In this document: positions 7,996-16,980 of the stretch, one piece after another | Layout: each line of letters opens with the position of its first letter | How positions within the stretch are numbered: position 1 is the stretch's first letter | Source of the DNA: CAVQCJ01 sp963849365 | Lineage (GTDB): Bacteria; Actinomycetota; Actinomycetes; Prado026 | Reading direction: 5' to 3' | Assembly (NCBI GenBank): GCA_963849365.1 | Contig: CAWKHA010000001.1 | Location: 868,001-932,000, forward strand | DNA length: 64,000 nucleotides | The notes under the pieces: generated by a model | What the model was told of the DNA's origin: nothing | The model's input: only the letters and a program-made list of their open reading frames with translations | Database searches by the model: none | Made by a program: the position numbers and the translations under genes

Positions 7996-8529
7996 ATGGC
8001 TGAGCTCCGGGTCGCGCACACCGCCGACCTCGACCCCGCGACGCTGGCAGCGGCGCGGGCGCTGCTGGACGACGTGTTCGCCCCCGAGATGACCGACGAG
8101 GACTGGGAGCACGCGCTGGGCGGCGTGCACGCGGTGGTCCTCGAGGACGGCGAGGTGGTCGGCCACGCCAGCGTCGTCATGCGCCGGCTGCTGCACGGCG
8201 GCCGCGCCCTGCGGACCGGCTACGTCGAAGGCGTCGGCGTCCGGGCCGACCGCCGCCGGCGCGGGCACGCCACGGCGATGATGGACGCGCTCGAGCGCGT
8301 CGTGCGCGCGGCGTACGACATCGGTGCGCTCGGGTCGACCGACGAAGCCGTCGACCTCTACCTGTCCCGGGGCTGGGTGCGCTGGCAGGGGCCGACGTCC
8401 GCGTTGACGCCGGACGGCGTCGTCCGTACCCCGGAGGAGGACGGCTCCGTCTTCGTGCTGCCCGGTCCGGCCGCGCTCGACCTGTCCGGCGAGCTGACCT
8501 GCGACTGGCGTCGGGGCGACGTGTGGTAG
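7996..8529 (+). CDS. aac(2'): AAC(2')-family aminoglycoside N-acetyltransferase
   Basis: A 177-residue GNAT-fold protein that closely resembles the chromosomal aminoglycoside 2'-N-acetyltransferases of mycobacteria. Shared features are VHTADLD-like opening, DWEHALGG (about residues 36-43), GYVEGVGVRADRRRRG containing the acetyl-CoA pyrophosphate loop, RGWVRWQGPTS, and the C-terminal CDWRRGDVW. The known family acetylates the 2'-amino group of gentamicin-type drugs; in mycobacteria it may also act on cell-wall or mycothiol-related substrates. It follows the aldehyde dehydrogenase gene by 45 bases on the same strand. Resistance in this organism is an inference. Confidence 0.9.
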   Translation: MAELRVAHTADLDPATLAAARALLDDVFAPEMTDEDWEHALGGVHAVVLEDGEVVGHASVVMRRLLHGGRALRTGYVEGVGVRADRRRRGHATAMMDALERVVRAAYDIGALGSTDEAVDLYLSRGWVRWQGPTSALTPDGVVRTPEEDGSVFVLPGPAALDLSGELTCDWRRGDVW

Positions 8530-8581
8530 CGGGGACCTTGGTCCGGTCCCGCGGGGTGGCCGCGGGTGGAAGGATCGGACG

Positions 8582-10243
8582 GTGCGTGTCGTCGACCTGC
8601 TGCACGGGTTCGCCAACCTCGCGGCCGACAACCCGCTGCTGCTGCTGTTCGCCCTGGTCGGCCTCGGCAGTGCCATCGGGTCGCTGCACTGGCGGGGGTT
8701 CGCGCTGGGTCCTGCTGCCGTCCTGTTCGTGGCGCTCGCCTTCTCGGCGTACGACGAGCGGCTCAGGCTGCCCGCGATCGTGGGCCAGCTCGGTCTGGCT
8801 CTGTTCGCCTACACGATCGGCGTGGCGGCCGGGCCGTCGTTCTTCACGACTCTGCGCAGCGGCGGCCGGGCCCTCGCTCTCGTCGTCGGCGTGCTCGTGC
8901 TCGCCGCCTTCGCCACGCTCGCGGTCGGTCACCTGCTCGGCCTGCGCGGTCCGGTGCTGTCCGGTGTCTACGCCGGCTCGCTGACCAACACCCCCGCGCT
9001 GGCGGCCAGCCTCGAGCAGCTGAAGTCGTCCGCCCCGACGGTCGGCTACTCGGTCGCCTACCTGTTCGGCGTCCTCGGCATGCTCACGGCCGCAGGGATC
9101 GGTCTGCGGACGCGACGGCGGGCCGACCGGGGGGTGGGTGCGGACACCTCCGCGCCGGGTCTGAAGGCGGACGCGACCGACGAGGTGCCGCATCTGGAGC
9201 AGCGGACCCTGCGGGTGGACGTCGAGGGGCTGCCGACGCTCGTCGCGCTCGAGGAGAGGTACGAGAACAAGGTGGTCTTCTCGCGGGTGATGCGCGGCGA
9301 CGTCCCCGGCCACCCGGGAACCGTCGACGTCGCCTCCGCCGAGCTGACTCCCGCCGTGGGTGACATCCTCACCGTCGTCGGGGACGCCGAGGTCGTGGAG
9401 CGGGTGGTCCGTGACCTCGGCCACCCATCGAGCGTCCCGCTCGTCCTGGACCGCTCGCAGCTGGACTTCCGGCGGATCACGGTGTCGGACCGCAAGGTGG
9501 CCGGACGGAGCCTGGAGCAGCTGAGGCTGCCCGCGCGGTTCGGCGCGACCGCCACCCGCGTCCGCCGCGGGGACGTGGACCTGCTGGCGACCGACGACCT
9601 GGTCCTGCAGCTCGGCGACCGGGTGCGGGTGGTTGCCAGGCGGGAGGAGATGGCTCAGGTCGCCGCGTTCCTGGGCGACTCCGAGCGGGGCGCCTCCGAC
9701 CTCAACCCGGTCGGTCTGGCTCTCGGCATGAGCCTGGGGCTCCTGGCCGGGCTGCTCACGCTGCCCATGCCGCGGGGCGGGACCTTCGCCCTGGGCGTCG
9801 CGGGTGGGCCGCTCCTGGTCGGGCTGCTGCTGGGCCGGGTGCAGCGGACCGGGCGGATCCTGTGGACGATCCCCTACCAGGCCTCCGGTGCCGTGAACCA
9901 GCTGGGGATGCTGCTGTTCCTCGCGTACGCGGGCTCGAACGCGGGCCACGCTCTGTCGAACGCGCTGGCGACGGACCAGGGCCCGCGCCTGCTCGTGGCA
10001 GGCATCGCCGTGACCGGGCTGACCGCGGCGCTGATGCTGTTCGCGGGACCGCGGCTGGTGGGGGTCTTCGGTCCGCGGCTGGCCGGCCAGCTGGCCGGGG
10101 TGGGGACCCAGCCCGCTGTGCTGGCGTACGCGAACGAGCGTTCCGACGCCGACCCGCGGGTCAACCTCGGGTACGCACTGGTCTACCCGGTCGCGATGAT
10201 CGTCAAGGTCGTCCTCGCGCCGCTCCTCGGCACGATCCGCTGA
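8582..10243 (+). CDS. AspT/YidE/YbjL-type transporter with TrkA_C domains
   Basis: A 553-residue membrane protein. An N-terminal bundle of about five helices (residues 10-170) is followed by two cytoplasmic RCK/TrkA_C-like domains (about 195-280 and 300-380). A second helical bundle runs from 385 to the end, containing GLLAGLLTLPMP and VNQLGMLLFLAYAG. This is the architecture of the AspT/YidE/YbjL antiporter-duplication family, whose characterised member exchanges aspartate for alanine. The substrate here is unknown. The GTG start has GGAAGGA eight bases upstream. It ends seven bases before the convergent GMC gene. Confidence 0.88.
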   Translation: MRVVDLLHGFANLAADNPLLLLFALVGLGSAIGSLHWRGFALGPAAVLFVALAFSAYDERLRLPAIVGQLGLALFAYTIGVAAGPSFFTTLRSGGRALALVVGVLVLAAFATLAVGHLLGLRGPVLSGVYAGSLTNTPALAASLEQLKSSAPTVGYSVAYLFGVLGMLTAAGIGLRTRRRADRGVGADTSAPGLKADATDEVPHLEQRTLRVDVEGLPTLVALEERYENKVVFSRVMRGDVPGHPGTVDVASAELTPAVGDILTVVGDAEVVERVVRDLGHPSSVPLVLDRSQLDFRRITVSDRKVAGRSLEQLRLPARFGATATRVRRGDVDLLATDDLVLQLGDRVRVVARREEMAQVAAFLGDSERGASDLNPVGLALGMSLGLLAGLLTLPMPRGGTFALGVAGGPLLVGLLLGRVQRTGRILWTIPYQASGAVNQLGMLLFLAYAGSNAGHALSNALATDQGPRLLVAGIAVTGLTAALMLFAGPRLVGVFGPRLAGQLAGVGTQPAVLAYANERSDADPRVNLGYALVYPVAMIVKVVLAPLLGTIR

Positions 10244-10249
10244 CCGAGG

Positions 10250-11860
10250 TCAGCCCGGGCCGGGGTCGTGGGCCGGCAGCGGGGCGAGGCCGAGGATGAG
10301 GTCGCTGGCCCGCTCGGCGATCGCGATCGTCGGTGCGTTGGTGTTCCCGCGCGGCACCGCCGGCATCACCGAGGCGTCCACCACCCGCAGCCCCTCGACC
10401 CCGCGGACGCGGCACTCGGTGTCCACCACCGAGTCGTCGCCGACGCCCATCGCGCAGGTCCCAACCGGGTGGTAGAGCGTCTGGCTGTGCCGGCGCACCG
10501 CCTCGCGCAGGTCGTCGGCGCCGACGGCCGACGGGCCGGGCAGCCACTCGCGCTCCAGCCACTTGGGCAGCACGCCCTCGCGCGCGATCGCCCGCGAGAT
10601 CCCGATCCCGGTGACCAGCGCCTCGAGGTCCTGGTCGGCTGACAGGTAGCCGGCGTCGATGACCGGGCGCCAGGTCGGGTCCGCCGACGCCAGCCGCAAC
10701 GTGCCGCTGCTGGCGACGGACACCAGCACCGGCGCCATCGTGAACCCGGGCCCGGGCGGCTCGGACAGCCCGTTCTCGGCGAAGGCGGCCGCCGCGACGT
10801 GGTACTGCAGGTCCGGGGCCGGCAGCGACGGGTCCGACCGGACGAAGGCGCACGCCTCGGCAACCGTCGAGGCCAGCGGGCCGTCGTGGCGCAGCTGCCA
10901 GCGCAGCAGGGACGCGAGGTTCTCGTGGTCGTGCAGGCTCGTGGTGCCCTGGGTGATCCAGATGGCCGGTGCGGCCAGGTGGTCCTGGAGGTTGCCGCCG
11001 ACGCCGGGCACGTCCGCGACGACCCCGATGCCGAGCTCCTTGAGGTGCGGGGCCGGCCCGATGCCGGACAGCATCAGCAGCTGCGGGGAGTTGATCGCGC
11101 CCCCGCTCAGCACCACCTCGGCCGTCGCGCGGGCGGAGTGGTCGCGACCCTCGCTGCTCCAGCGCACCCCGGTGGCCCGGCCACCCTCCACGACCACGCC
11201 GGTCACCAGCGCATGCGTAACGACCTGCACGCCGGACATCTGCATCGCCGGACGCAGGTACGCCTCCGCGGCCGACCAGCGGCGCCCGCCGCGCTGGGTG
11301 ACCTGGAACAGCCCGGCGCCGTCCTGCCGGGCCGCGTTGAAGTCCTCGTTGCGCTCGATCCCGTACGCCACGGCCGACTCGACGAACGCGTGGCACAGCT
11401 CGTGCGTGAAGCGGGCGTCCTCGACCCGCAGCGGACCGCCGACCGCGTGGTAGTCCGACGCACCGCGGGCGTTGTCCTCCGAGCGCAGGAAGTACGGGAG
11501 GAGGTCGGCGTAGCCCCAGCCGTCACAACCGTGCACGTCGCGCCAGGTGTCGTAGTCGAGCCGGTTGCCGCGGATGTAGAGCTGCGCGTTGATCGACGAC
11601 GACCCACCCAGGATCTTGCCGCGCGGCCAGTACATCCGACGGCCGAGCGCGTGCTTCTGCTCGACGGTCTCGAAGTCCCAGTCGTGCTCGGTCTTGAACA
11701 GGTTCGGGAACGCCGCCGGGATCGTGACCTCGTCGATCCCGCGGTCGTCGCCACCCGCCTCCAGGACCAGCACCGTGTGGCCGGCCTGCGCCAGCCGGTG
11801 GGTGACCACGCAGCCGGCGCTGCCGGCCCCGACGACGATGTAGTCGTACTGTTCGTCCAC
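10250..11860 (-). CDS. GMC family oxidoreductase (choline dehydrogenase-like)
   Basis: A 536-residue FAD-dependent glucose-methanol-choline oxidoreductase of typical size. The ADP-binding motif GAGSAGC is at residues 11-17, the GMC signature lies around GGSSSINAQLYIRGN, and the catalytic His is in YHPVGTCAMG near the C-terminus. It oxidises a primary or secondary alcohol; choline, polyethylene glycol or other alcohols are possible. The GTG start has TAGCCT six bases upstream with no ribosome-binding site. It is divergent from nucS with only 23 bases between the starts. Confidence 0.9.
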   Translation of the reverse strand: MDEQYDYIVVGAGSAGCVVTHRLAQAGHTVLVLEAGGDDRGIDEVTIPAAFPNLFKTEHDWDFETVEQKHALGRRMYWPRGKILGGSSSINAQLYIRGNRLDYDTWRDVHGCDGWGYADLLPYFLRSEDNARGASDYHAVGGPLRVEDARFTHELCHAFVESAVAYGIERNEDFNAARQDGAGLFQVTQRGGRRWSAAEAYLRPAMQMSGVQVVTHALVTGVVVEGGRATGVRWSSEGRDHSARATAEVVLSGGAINSPQLLMLSGIGPAPHLKELGIGVVADVPGVGGNLQDHLAAPAIWITQGTTSLHDHENLASLLRWQLRHDGPLASTVAEACAFVRSDPSLPAPDLQYHVAAAAFAENGLSEPPGPGFTMAPVLVSVASSGTLRLASADPTWRPVIDAGYLSADQDLEALVTGIGISRAIAREGVLPKWLEREWLPGPSAVGADDLREAVRRHSQTLYHPVGTCAMGVGDDSVVDTECRVRGVEGLRVVDASVMPAVPRGNTNAPTIAIAERASDLILGLAPLPAHDPGPG

Positions 11861-11866
11861 CCGCGC

Positions 11867-11872
11867 AGGCTA
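11867..11872 (-). promoter_or_regulatory. Leaderless -10 of the GMC gene
   Basis: TAGCCT on the minus strand, six bases before the GTG at 11860. It overlaps the nucS -10 hexamer on the other strand by two bases. Confidence 0.5.
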
Positions 11873-11876
11873 GCGT
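11871..11876 (+). promoter_or_regulatory. Leaderless -10 of nucS
   Basis: TAGCGT lies seven bases before the ATG at 11884. Together with the opposing TAGCCT it forms a GCTAGC core read in both directions. Confidence 0.5.
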
Positions 11877-11883
11877 GCCCTGC

Positions 11884-12558
11884 ATGCGCCTGGTGATCGC
11901 CCGCTGCAGCGTCGACTACGTGGGCCGGCTCAGCGCGCACCTGCCCAGCGCCGTCCGGCTGGTCCTGGTCAAGGCCGACGGGTCGGTCTCGGTGCACGCC
12001 GACGACCGGGCGTACAAGCCGCTGAACTGGATGAGCCCGCCCTGCACCCTGCGTATCGAGGACGGCGACGGGGCCGGGCAGCTGTGGACGATCACCAACA
12101 AGGCCGGCGAGCGGCTGCTGCTGAGCGTCGAAGAGGTCCTGCACGACTCGACGCACGAGCTCGGCACCGACCCGGGCCTGGTCAAGGACGGCGTGGAGGC
12201 GCACCTGCAGGAGCTGCTCGCCGAGCAGGTAGAGCGGCTCGGGACCGGTTGGCGGCTGGTCCGGCGCGAGTACCCGACGGCGATCGGGCCGGTCGACCTG
12301 CTCTGCCGCGACGCCGACGGCGCCTCGGTCGCGGTGGAGATCAAGCGACGTGGGGAGATCGACGGGGTGGAGCAGCTCACCCGCTACCTGGACCTGCTCA
12401 ACCGCGACCCCCTGCTGGCCCCGGTCCGCGGAGTGTTCGCCGCCCAGGAGATCAAGCCGCAGGCCCGGGTGCTCGCGGTCGACCGCGGGATCGACTGCGT
12501 GACCCTGGACTACGAGGCCCTGCGCGGCGTGGACGACGCCGGCTCCCGCCTGTTCTGA
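11884..12558 (+). CDS. nucS: Endonuclease NucS
   Basis: A 224-residue protein matching actinobacterial NucS/EndoMS, the mismatch-specific endonuclease that replaces MutS/MutL in most actinomycetes. The N-terminal DNA-binding domain begins MRLVIARCSVDYVGRLSAH. The C-terminal RecB-like nuclease domain has the catalytic residues in GPVDLLC (Asp), VAVEIKRRG (Glu-x-Lys) and EQLTRYL. The terminal SRLF resembles the beta-clamp-interacting tail of the family. The ATG at 11884 fits the leaderless -10 and the known N-terminus better than the GTG three codons earlier. Confidence 0.95.
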   Translation: MRLVIARCSVDYVGRLSAHLPSAVRLVLVKADGSVSVHADDRAYKPLNWMSPPCTLRIEDGDGAGQLWTITNKAGERLLLSVEEVLHDSTHELGTDPGLVKDGVEAHLQELLAEQVERLGTGWRLVRREYPTAIGPVDLLCRDADGASVAVEIKRRGEIDGVEQLTRYLDLLNRDPLLAPVRGVFAAQEIKPQARVLAVDRGIDCVTLDYEALRGVDDAGSRLF

Positions 12559-12619
12559 GCACGCCTGGGCCCTTCTGCCTACGGCCTACGCCCCGGGCCG
12601 GTGTGGAAGGCTGGCGACC

Positions 12620-13507
12620 GTGCCCACGAGCGACGCCGCCGCGATCATCGTCCGCGGCCTGCGCAAGCAGTACGGCACGGTCGAGGCCGTCGCCGGCATC
12701 GACCTCGAGGTCCACCACAGCGAGATCTTCGCCCTCCTCGGACCCAACGGCGCCGGCAAGACCACGACGGTCGAGATCCTGGAGGGTTACCGGCATCGCA
12801 CCGCCGGCGAAGTCGTCGTGCTGGGCGAGGACCCCGCACACCGGCGGCCGCGGTGGCGGGCCCGGATCGGGATCGTCCTGCAGGCGACCCAGGACAACGC
12901 CGACCTGTCCGTGGACGAGGTGATCCGGCACTTCAGCACCTTCTACCCCGCGCCCCGGGACCCGGCCGCGGTCATCGACTCGGTCGGCCTCACCGAGAAG
13001 CGTGACGCCCGGGTCCGCGAGCTGTCCGGCGGCCAGCGGCGCCGCCTCGACGTCGCGCTCGGCATCCTCGGCGACCCCGAGCTGGTGTTCCTGGACGAGC
13101 CCACCACCGGTTTCGACCCCGAGGCCCGGCGGCAGTTCTGGGACCTGATCGAGAGCCTGCGCGCGGACGGCACCACGATCCTGCTGACCACGCACTACCT
13201 CGAGGAGGCCGAGCGGCTCGCCGACCGCGTCGGGGTCATCGCGAACGGCCGGATCGTGGCCTTGGGCGAGCCGGAGACACTGGGCGGCCGCCAGCAGGCG
13301 CCGACCACGGTGGGCTGGCTCGAGGACGGTGCACGACGGACGGTGCAGACAGCGGAGCCCACCCGGGTCGTGGCCGAGCTCGCCGCCCGGTTCGGCGGCG
13401 AGGTGCCCGAGCTGTCCGTGGTCCGGCCGAGCCTGGAAGACATCTACCTGGAGATGATCGGCGCCGGCCGGGTGTCGGAGGCCGTGCTCGGGGAGGTGGC
13501 GTCCTGA
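12620..13507 (+). CDS. ABC transporter ATP-binding protein (DrrA-like)
   Basis: A 295-residue ABC-2-type ATPase. It has Walker A GPNGAGKTTT at residues 41-50, signature LSGGQRRRLD, Walker B LVFLDEP and the switch His in TTHYLEEAERLA. The 80-residue C-terminal extension is typical of the DrrA/NodI exporter class. With the adjacent permease it would form a dimeric exporter of a drug, lipid or polyketide. The GTG start has AAGGCT seven bases upstream, close to the leaderless pattern seen elsewhere. The stop meets the start region of the permease gene. Confidence 0.93.
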   Translation: MPTSDAAAIIVRGLRKQYGTVEAVAGIDLEVHHSEIFALLGPNGAGKTTTVEILEGYRHRTAGEVVVLGEDPAHRRPRWRARIGIVLQATQDNADLSVDEVIRHFSTFYPAPRDPAAVIDSVGLTEKRDARVRELSGGQRRRLDVALGILGDPELVFLDEPTTGFDPEARRQFWDLIESLRADGTTILLTTHYLEEAERLADRVGVIANGRIVALGEPETLGGRQQAPTTVGWLEDGARRTVQTAEPTRVVAELAARFGGEVPELSVVRPSLEDIYLEMIGAGRVSEAVLGEVAS

Positions 13508-13545
13508 CCACGAACGAGATCCGGCTGCCACCGGTCGCTGACGTC

Positions 13546-14319
13546 GTGCGTGCCCGCGCGGGGGTGGAGGTCAAGCAGTTCGTCCGCGACCGCGAGGCGC
13601 TGATCTTCACGTTCGCCCTGCCGGTGCTGCTGCTGCTCATCTTCGGGTCGGTGTTCGACGTCGACATCGTCCCGGGCGTGACCTTCAGCCAGTACTTCGT
13701 CGCGGGCATGATCGCGTCCGGGCTGGTGTACACCGGGTTCCAGAACCTCGCGATCTCGATCCCCCAGGAACGCGAGGACGGCACGCTGAAACGGCTGGCC
13801 GGGACGCCGCTTCCGCCGTCGGCGTACTTCGGCGGCAAGGTCGCGCTGGTGCTGGTGTCGCTTGTGGCGCAGGTGTTCCTGCTGTTGCTCATCGGCGTCC
13901 TGCTGTTCGGCGTCAAGCTGCCCGACACGGCGGCCAAGTGGTTCACGTTCGGGTGGCTGCTGGCGCTCGGGCTGCTGTGCTGCACCCTGCTGGGGATCGC
14001 GTTCTCCTCGCTGCCCAAGAACGGGCGCAGCGCTCCGGCCCTGGTCTCGCCGGTGGTGCTGGTGCTGCAGTTCATCTCGGGCGTGTTCTTCGTCTACTCC
14101 GAGCTGCCGCACTGGATGCAGCAGCTAGCCGCGCTCTTCCCGCTGAAGTGGCTCTGCCAGGGGATGCGGTCCGTGTTCCTGCCCGACTCGTTCCAGCTGA
14201 AGGAGCCCGCGAGGAGCTGGGAGACGGGCAAGGTCGCCTTCGTGCTGATCGCCTGGACGATCGCCGCTGCGGTTCTGTGCGTCACGACGTTCCGCTGGCA
14301 GCGCCGCGGCGACCGCTGA
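13546..14319 (+). CDS. ABC-2 type transporter permease
   Basis: A 257-residue permease with six predicted membrane helices (about residues 18-36, 48-66, 95-120, 128-150, 163-182 and 230-250). The ABC-2 signature region includes QNLAISIPQEREDGTLKRL. It is the membrane partner of the upstream ATPase. The GTG at 13546 is used as start; a CTG at 13504 overlapping the ATPase stop would add 14 residues and remove the 38-base gap, so the true start may lie there. Confidence 0.9.
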   Translation: MRARAGVEVKQFVRDREALIFTFALPVLLLLIFGSVFDVDIVPGVTFSQYFVAGMIASGLVYTGFQNLAISIPQEREDGTLKRLAGTPLPPSAYFGGKVALVLVSLVAQVFLLLLIGVLLFGVKLPDTAAKWFTFGWLLALGLLCCTLLGIAFSSLPKNGRSAPALVSPVVLVLQFISGVFFVYSELPHWMQQLAALFPLKWLCQGMRSVFLPDSFQLKEPARSWETGKVAFVLIAWTIAAAVLCVTTFRWQRRGDR

Positions 14320-14344
14320 GCCGCGGCACCCCGGTCTGCGACCG

Positions 14345-16399
14345 CTACGCCGCCGGCTCGTTCGCCGGGAGCCCGTGCGCGGTCCTGATCGCGTCGACGA
14401 TGCGCAGCATGACCGCGCCGAGGTCGTAGTCCTTCGGCGTGAACACGTCGGCCACGCCCATCGCCCGCAGGGTCGCCGCGTCGGCGTCCGGGATGATCCC
14501 GCCGACGACCACCGGCACGTCGCGCACGCCGGCGGCCCGCAGCCCGGCCAGCACCTCGGGGACGACCGACAGGTGCGAGCCGGACAGGACCGAGAGCCCG
14601 ACGCACTGCACGTCTTCCTCGACGGCGGCGGCCACGATCTCCGCCGGCGTCAGCCGGATCCCCTGGTAGACCACCTCGAACCCGGCGTCGCGGGCCCGGA
14701 CCGCCACCTGCTCGGCCCCGTTGGAGTGGCCGTCCAGCCCGGGCTTGCCGACCAGCAGGCGCAGCGGGCCGCCCAGCTCCGCACCGGTGCCGCGCACGGC
14801 CGCGCGGACCACGGACGGGTCGACGCCCGAGACGCTCGCCCGGTCGGGACCGCCCACGGTCACGCCGGCGACGCCGGTCGGCGCCCGGTACTCCCCGAAG
14901 ACCTCGCGCAGCGCGCCGGCCCACTCCCCTGTCGTGACCCCGGCCCGGACGCAGTCCAGCGTCGCCGGCACCAGGTTCGACGTCCCAGCTGCCGCGAGCC
15001 GCAGCGCCACCAGAGCCCGCTCGACCGCACCGGCGTCGCGGTCGGCGCGCCATGCGAGGAGTTCGGCGAGCGCCCGCTCCTGGACCGCCGGGTCGACCGT
15101 CTCGACCGAGCCGGCGGCATCGGCCAGCAGCGGGTTCGGCTCGGTCGAGGTGAACGCGTTGACCCCGACGACCAGCTCGGCGCCGGACTCGATGCGGGCG
15201 CGGCGGGCCGCGTGCGCGGCGACCAGCTGCGACTTGAGGTAGCCGCTCTCGACTGCTGCGACCGCGCCGCCCATCGCCAGCACGCGGTCGACCTCCGCGC
15301 GGGCGGCGCGCACCAGCTCGTCGGTGCGCGCGCCGACGACGACCGAGCCCTCGAACAGGTCGTCGTACTCCAGCAGGTCGGACTCGAAGGCCAGCACCTG
15401 CTGCATGCGCAGCGACCACTGCTGGTCCCAGGGGCGGGGCAGGCCGAGCGCCTCGTTCCAGGCGGGCAGCTGGATCGCCCGCGCCCGGGCGTCCCGGGAC
15501 AGCGTCACGCCGAGCATCTCCAGCACGATGCGCTGGACGTTGTTCTCCGGCTGGGCCTCGGTCAGCCCGAGCGAGTTGACCTGCACCCCGTACCGGAACC
15601 GCTTCTGCCGCTCGTCGGTGATGCCGTACCGCTGCTCGAGCAGCTCGGCCCAGAGCCGGCCGAACGCGCGCATCTTGCAGAGCTCCTCGACGAAGCGCAC
15701 GCCCGCGTTGACGAAGAACGAGATCCGCTCGACCACACCGCCGAAGTCGGCCGGCTGCACCTGGCCGGAGTCGCGGACGGCGTCGAGCACCGCGATCGCG
15801 GTGCACAGCGCGAACGCCAGCTCCTGCACCGGCGTCGCACCGGCCTCCTGCAGGTGGTAGCTGCAGACGTTGATCGGGTTCCAGCGGGGCACGTGCGTGA
15901 CGGTGTACGCGATCAGGTCCGTCGTCAGCCGCATCGAGGGTCCCGGCGGGAAGACGTACGTGCCGCGGGACAGGTACTCCTTCACGATGTCGTTCTGGGT
16001 GGTGCCCGCGAGCATGGCGGCGGCCGGCGTGCCGTCGGGGACCTGTGCCTGGCCGGCGGCGACCTGCTCCTCGGCGACCACCTGGTAGAGCGCGAGCAGC
16101 CACATCGCGGTCGCGTTGATCGTCATCGAGGTGTTCATCCCGGTCAGCGGGATGCCCTCGAACAGCCGCCGCATGTCGCCCAGGTGGGCAACCGGTACGC
16201 CGACCTTTCCGACCTCGCCGCGGGCCCTGGGGTCGTCCGCGTCGTAGCCGATCTGGGTCGGGAGGTCGAACGCCACGGACAGCCCGGTCTGCCCCTTGGC
16301 CAGGTTGAGCCGGTACAGCGCGTTGGACGCCGTGGCCGACGAGTGGCCGGCGTACGTCCGCATCACCCACGGCTTGTCGTGCTCGCGCTCGCCCGTCAC
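14345..16399 (-). CDS. meaA: B12-dependent acyl-CoA mutase MeaA
   Basis: A 684-residue coenzyme-B12-dependent mutase of the MeaA (ethylmalonyl-CoA mutase-like) group, which fuses the catalytic barrel and the cobalamin domain. The barrel has RTYAGHSSA near residue 15, LPTQIGYDADD and the TTQNDIVKEYLSRGT segment. The C-terminal cobalamin domain has DGHSNG at residues 556-561 with the lower-ligand His558. It rearranges a branched acyl-CoA; ethylmalonyl-CoA is inferred from similarity. The GTG at 16399 has GAGGAGCG upstream and matches the family N-terminus. The PduO-type gene at 18.7 kb supplies its adenosylcobalamin. Confidence 0.93.
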   Translation of the reverse strand: MTGEREHDKPWVMRTYAGHSSATASNALYRLNLAKGQTGLSVAFDLPTQIGYDADDPRARGEVGKVGVPVAHLGDMRRLFEGIPLTGMNTSMTINATAMWLLALYQVVAEEQVAAGQAQVPDGTPAAAMLAGTTQNDIVKEYLSRGTYVFPPGPSMRLTTDLIAYTVTHVPRWNPINVCSYHLQEAGATPVQELAFALCTAIAVLDAVRDSGQVQPADFGGVVERISFFVNAGVRFVEELCKMRAFGRLWAELLEQRYGITDERQKRFRYGVQVNSLGLTEAQPENNVQRIVLEMLGVTLSRDARARAIQLPAWNEALGLPRPWDQQWSLRMQQVLAFESDLLEYDDLFEGSVVVGARTDELVRAARAEVDRVLAMGGAVAAVESGYLKSQLVAAHAARRARIESGAELVVGVNAFTSTEPNPLLADAAGSVETVDPAVQERALAELLAWRADRDAGAVERALVALRLAAAGTSNLVPATLDCVRAGVTTGEWAGALREVFGEYRAPTGVAGVTVGGPDRASVSGVDPSVVRAAVRGTGAELGGPLRLLVGKPGLDGHSNGAEQVAVRARDAGFEVVYQGIRLTPAEIVAAAVEEDVQCVGLSVLSGSHLSVVPEVLAGLRAAGVRDVPVVVGGIIPDADAATLRAMGVADVFTPKDYDLGAVMLRIVDAIRTAHGLPANEPAA

Positions 16400-16481
16400 G
16401 GTCCGCTCCTCGTGCTCGCGTGGCCGCCGGCGGGCTGGGCAGCCCCGGGTCGACCCGACGGGACGAGGGTACTGGCCGGGG

Positions 16482-16784
16482 TCAGGCGCCTTCGGCCACC
16501 CCGGCGCGCTCGACGTGCAGGACGCGGTGCAGCCGGGTGACGGCGAGCAGCCGGAGCAGGCGTGGCGGAGGGTCGACCAGCAGCAGGCGGCGTCCTGACG
16601 AGCGGCAGGCGCGGTGCGCCGACAGCAGCAGGCCGAGGCCCACACTGTCCACGACCCGGACGCGGGAGACGTCGACCACGACCTCGGTGCCCGGGACGGC
16701 GTCCAGCGCCAGCCAGAGCGCCTCGCGCAGCTCGGGGACCGTGGTGGCGTCCAGGCGCTCGGGCATCACCAGATCGACACTCAT
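16482..16784 (-). CDS. STAS domain protein (anti-sigma factor antagonist-like)
   Basis: A 100-residue STAS-domain protein. The fold is recognisable from VDVSRVRVVDSVGLGLLLSA, where the DS of VVDS corresponds to the phosphorylatable Ser of SpoIIAA/RsbV-type antagonists. It may bind an anti-sigma factor, but no anti-sigma or sigma gene lies nearby. The ATG at 16784 has GGAGG at suitable spacing. It stands 83 bases upstream of meaA, so co-transcription is possible but functionally unexplained. Confidence 0.85.
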   Translation of the reverse strand: MSVDLVMPERLDATTVPELREALWLALDAVPGTEVVVDVSRVRVVDSVGLGLLLSAHRACRSSGRRLLLVDPPPRLLRLLAVTRLHRVLHVERAGVAEGA

Positions 16785-16980
16785 CCACGTACCTCCGCTC
16801 CCCGGCGCGGCCGCAGACCGGGTTCCCGCGGCAGGGACCCGGAGGGGGGAAGAGCCTCGCCGACATGATCGAACCGGCCCCCGAGGTTCGGGCCCGGCTC
16901 GTCCGAGGAACGGTAGGGACCGAATCCGGCATTGTCCTCGCGACACGCCCAAAGACCCCGGATCGGGGCACACTGGAGCC

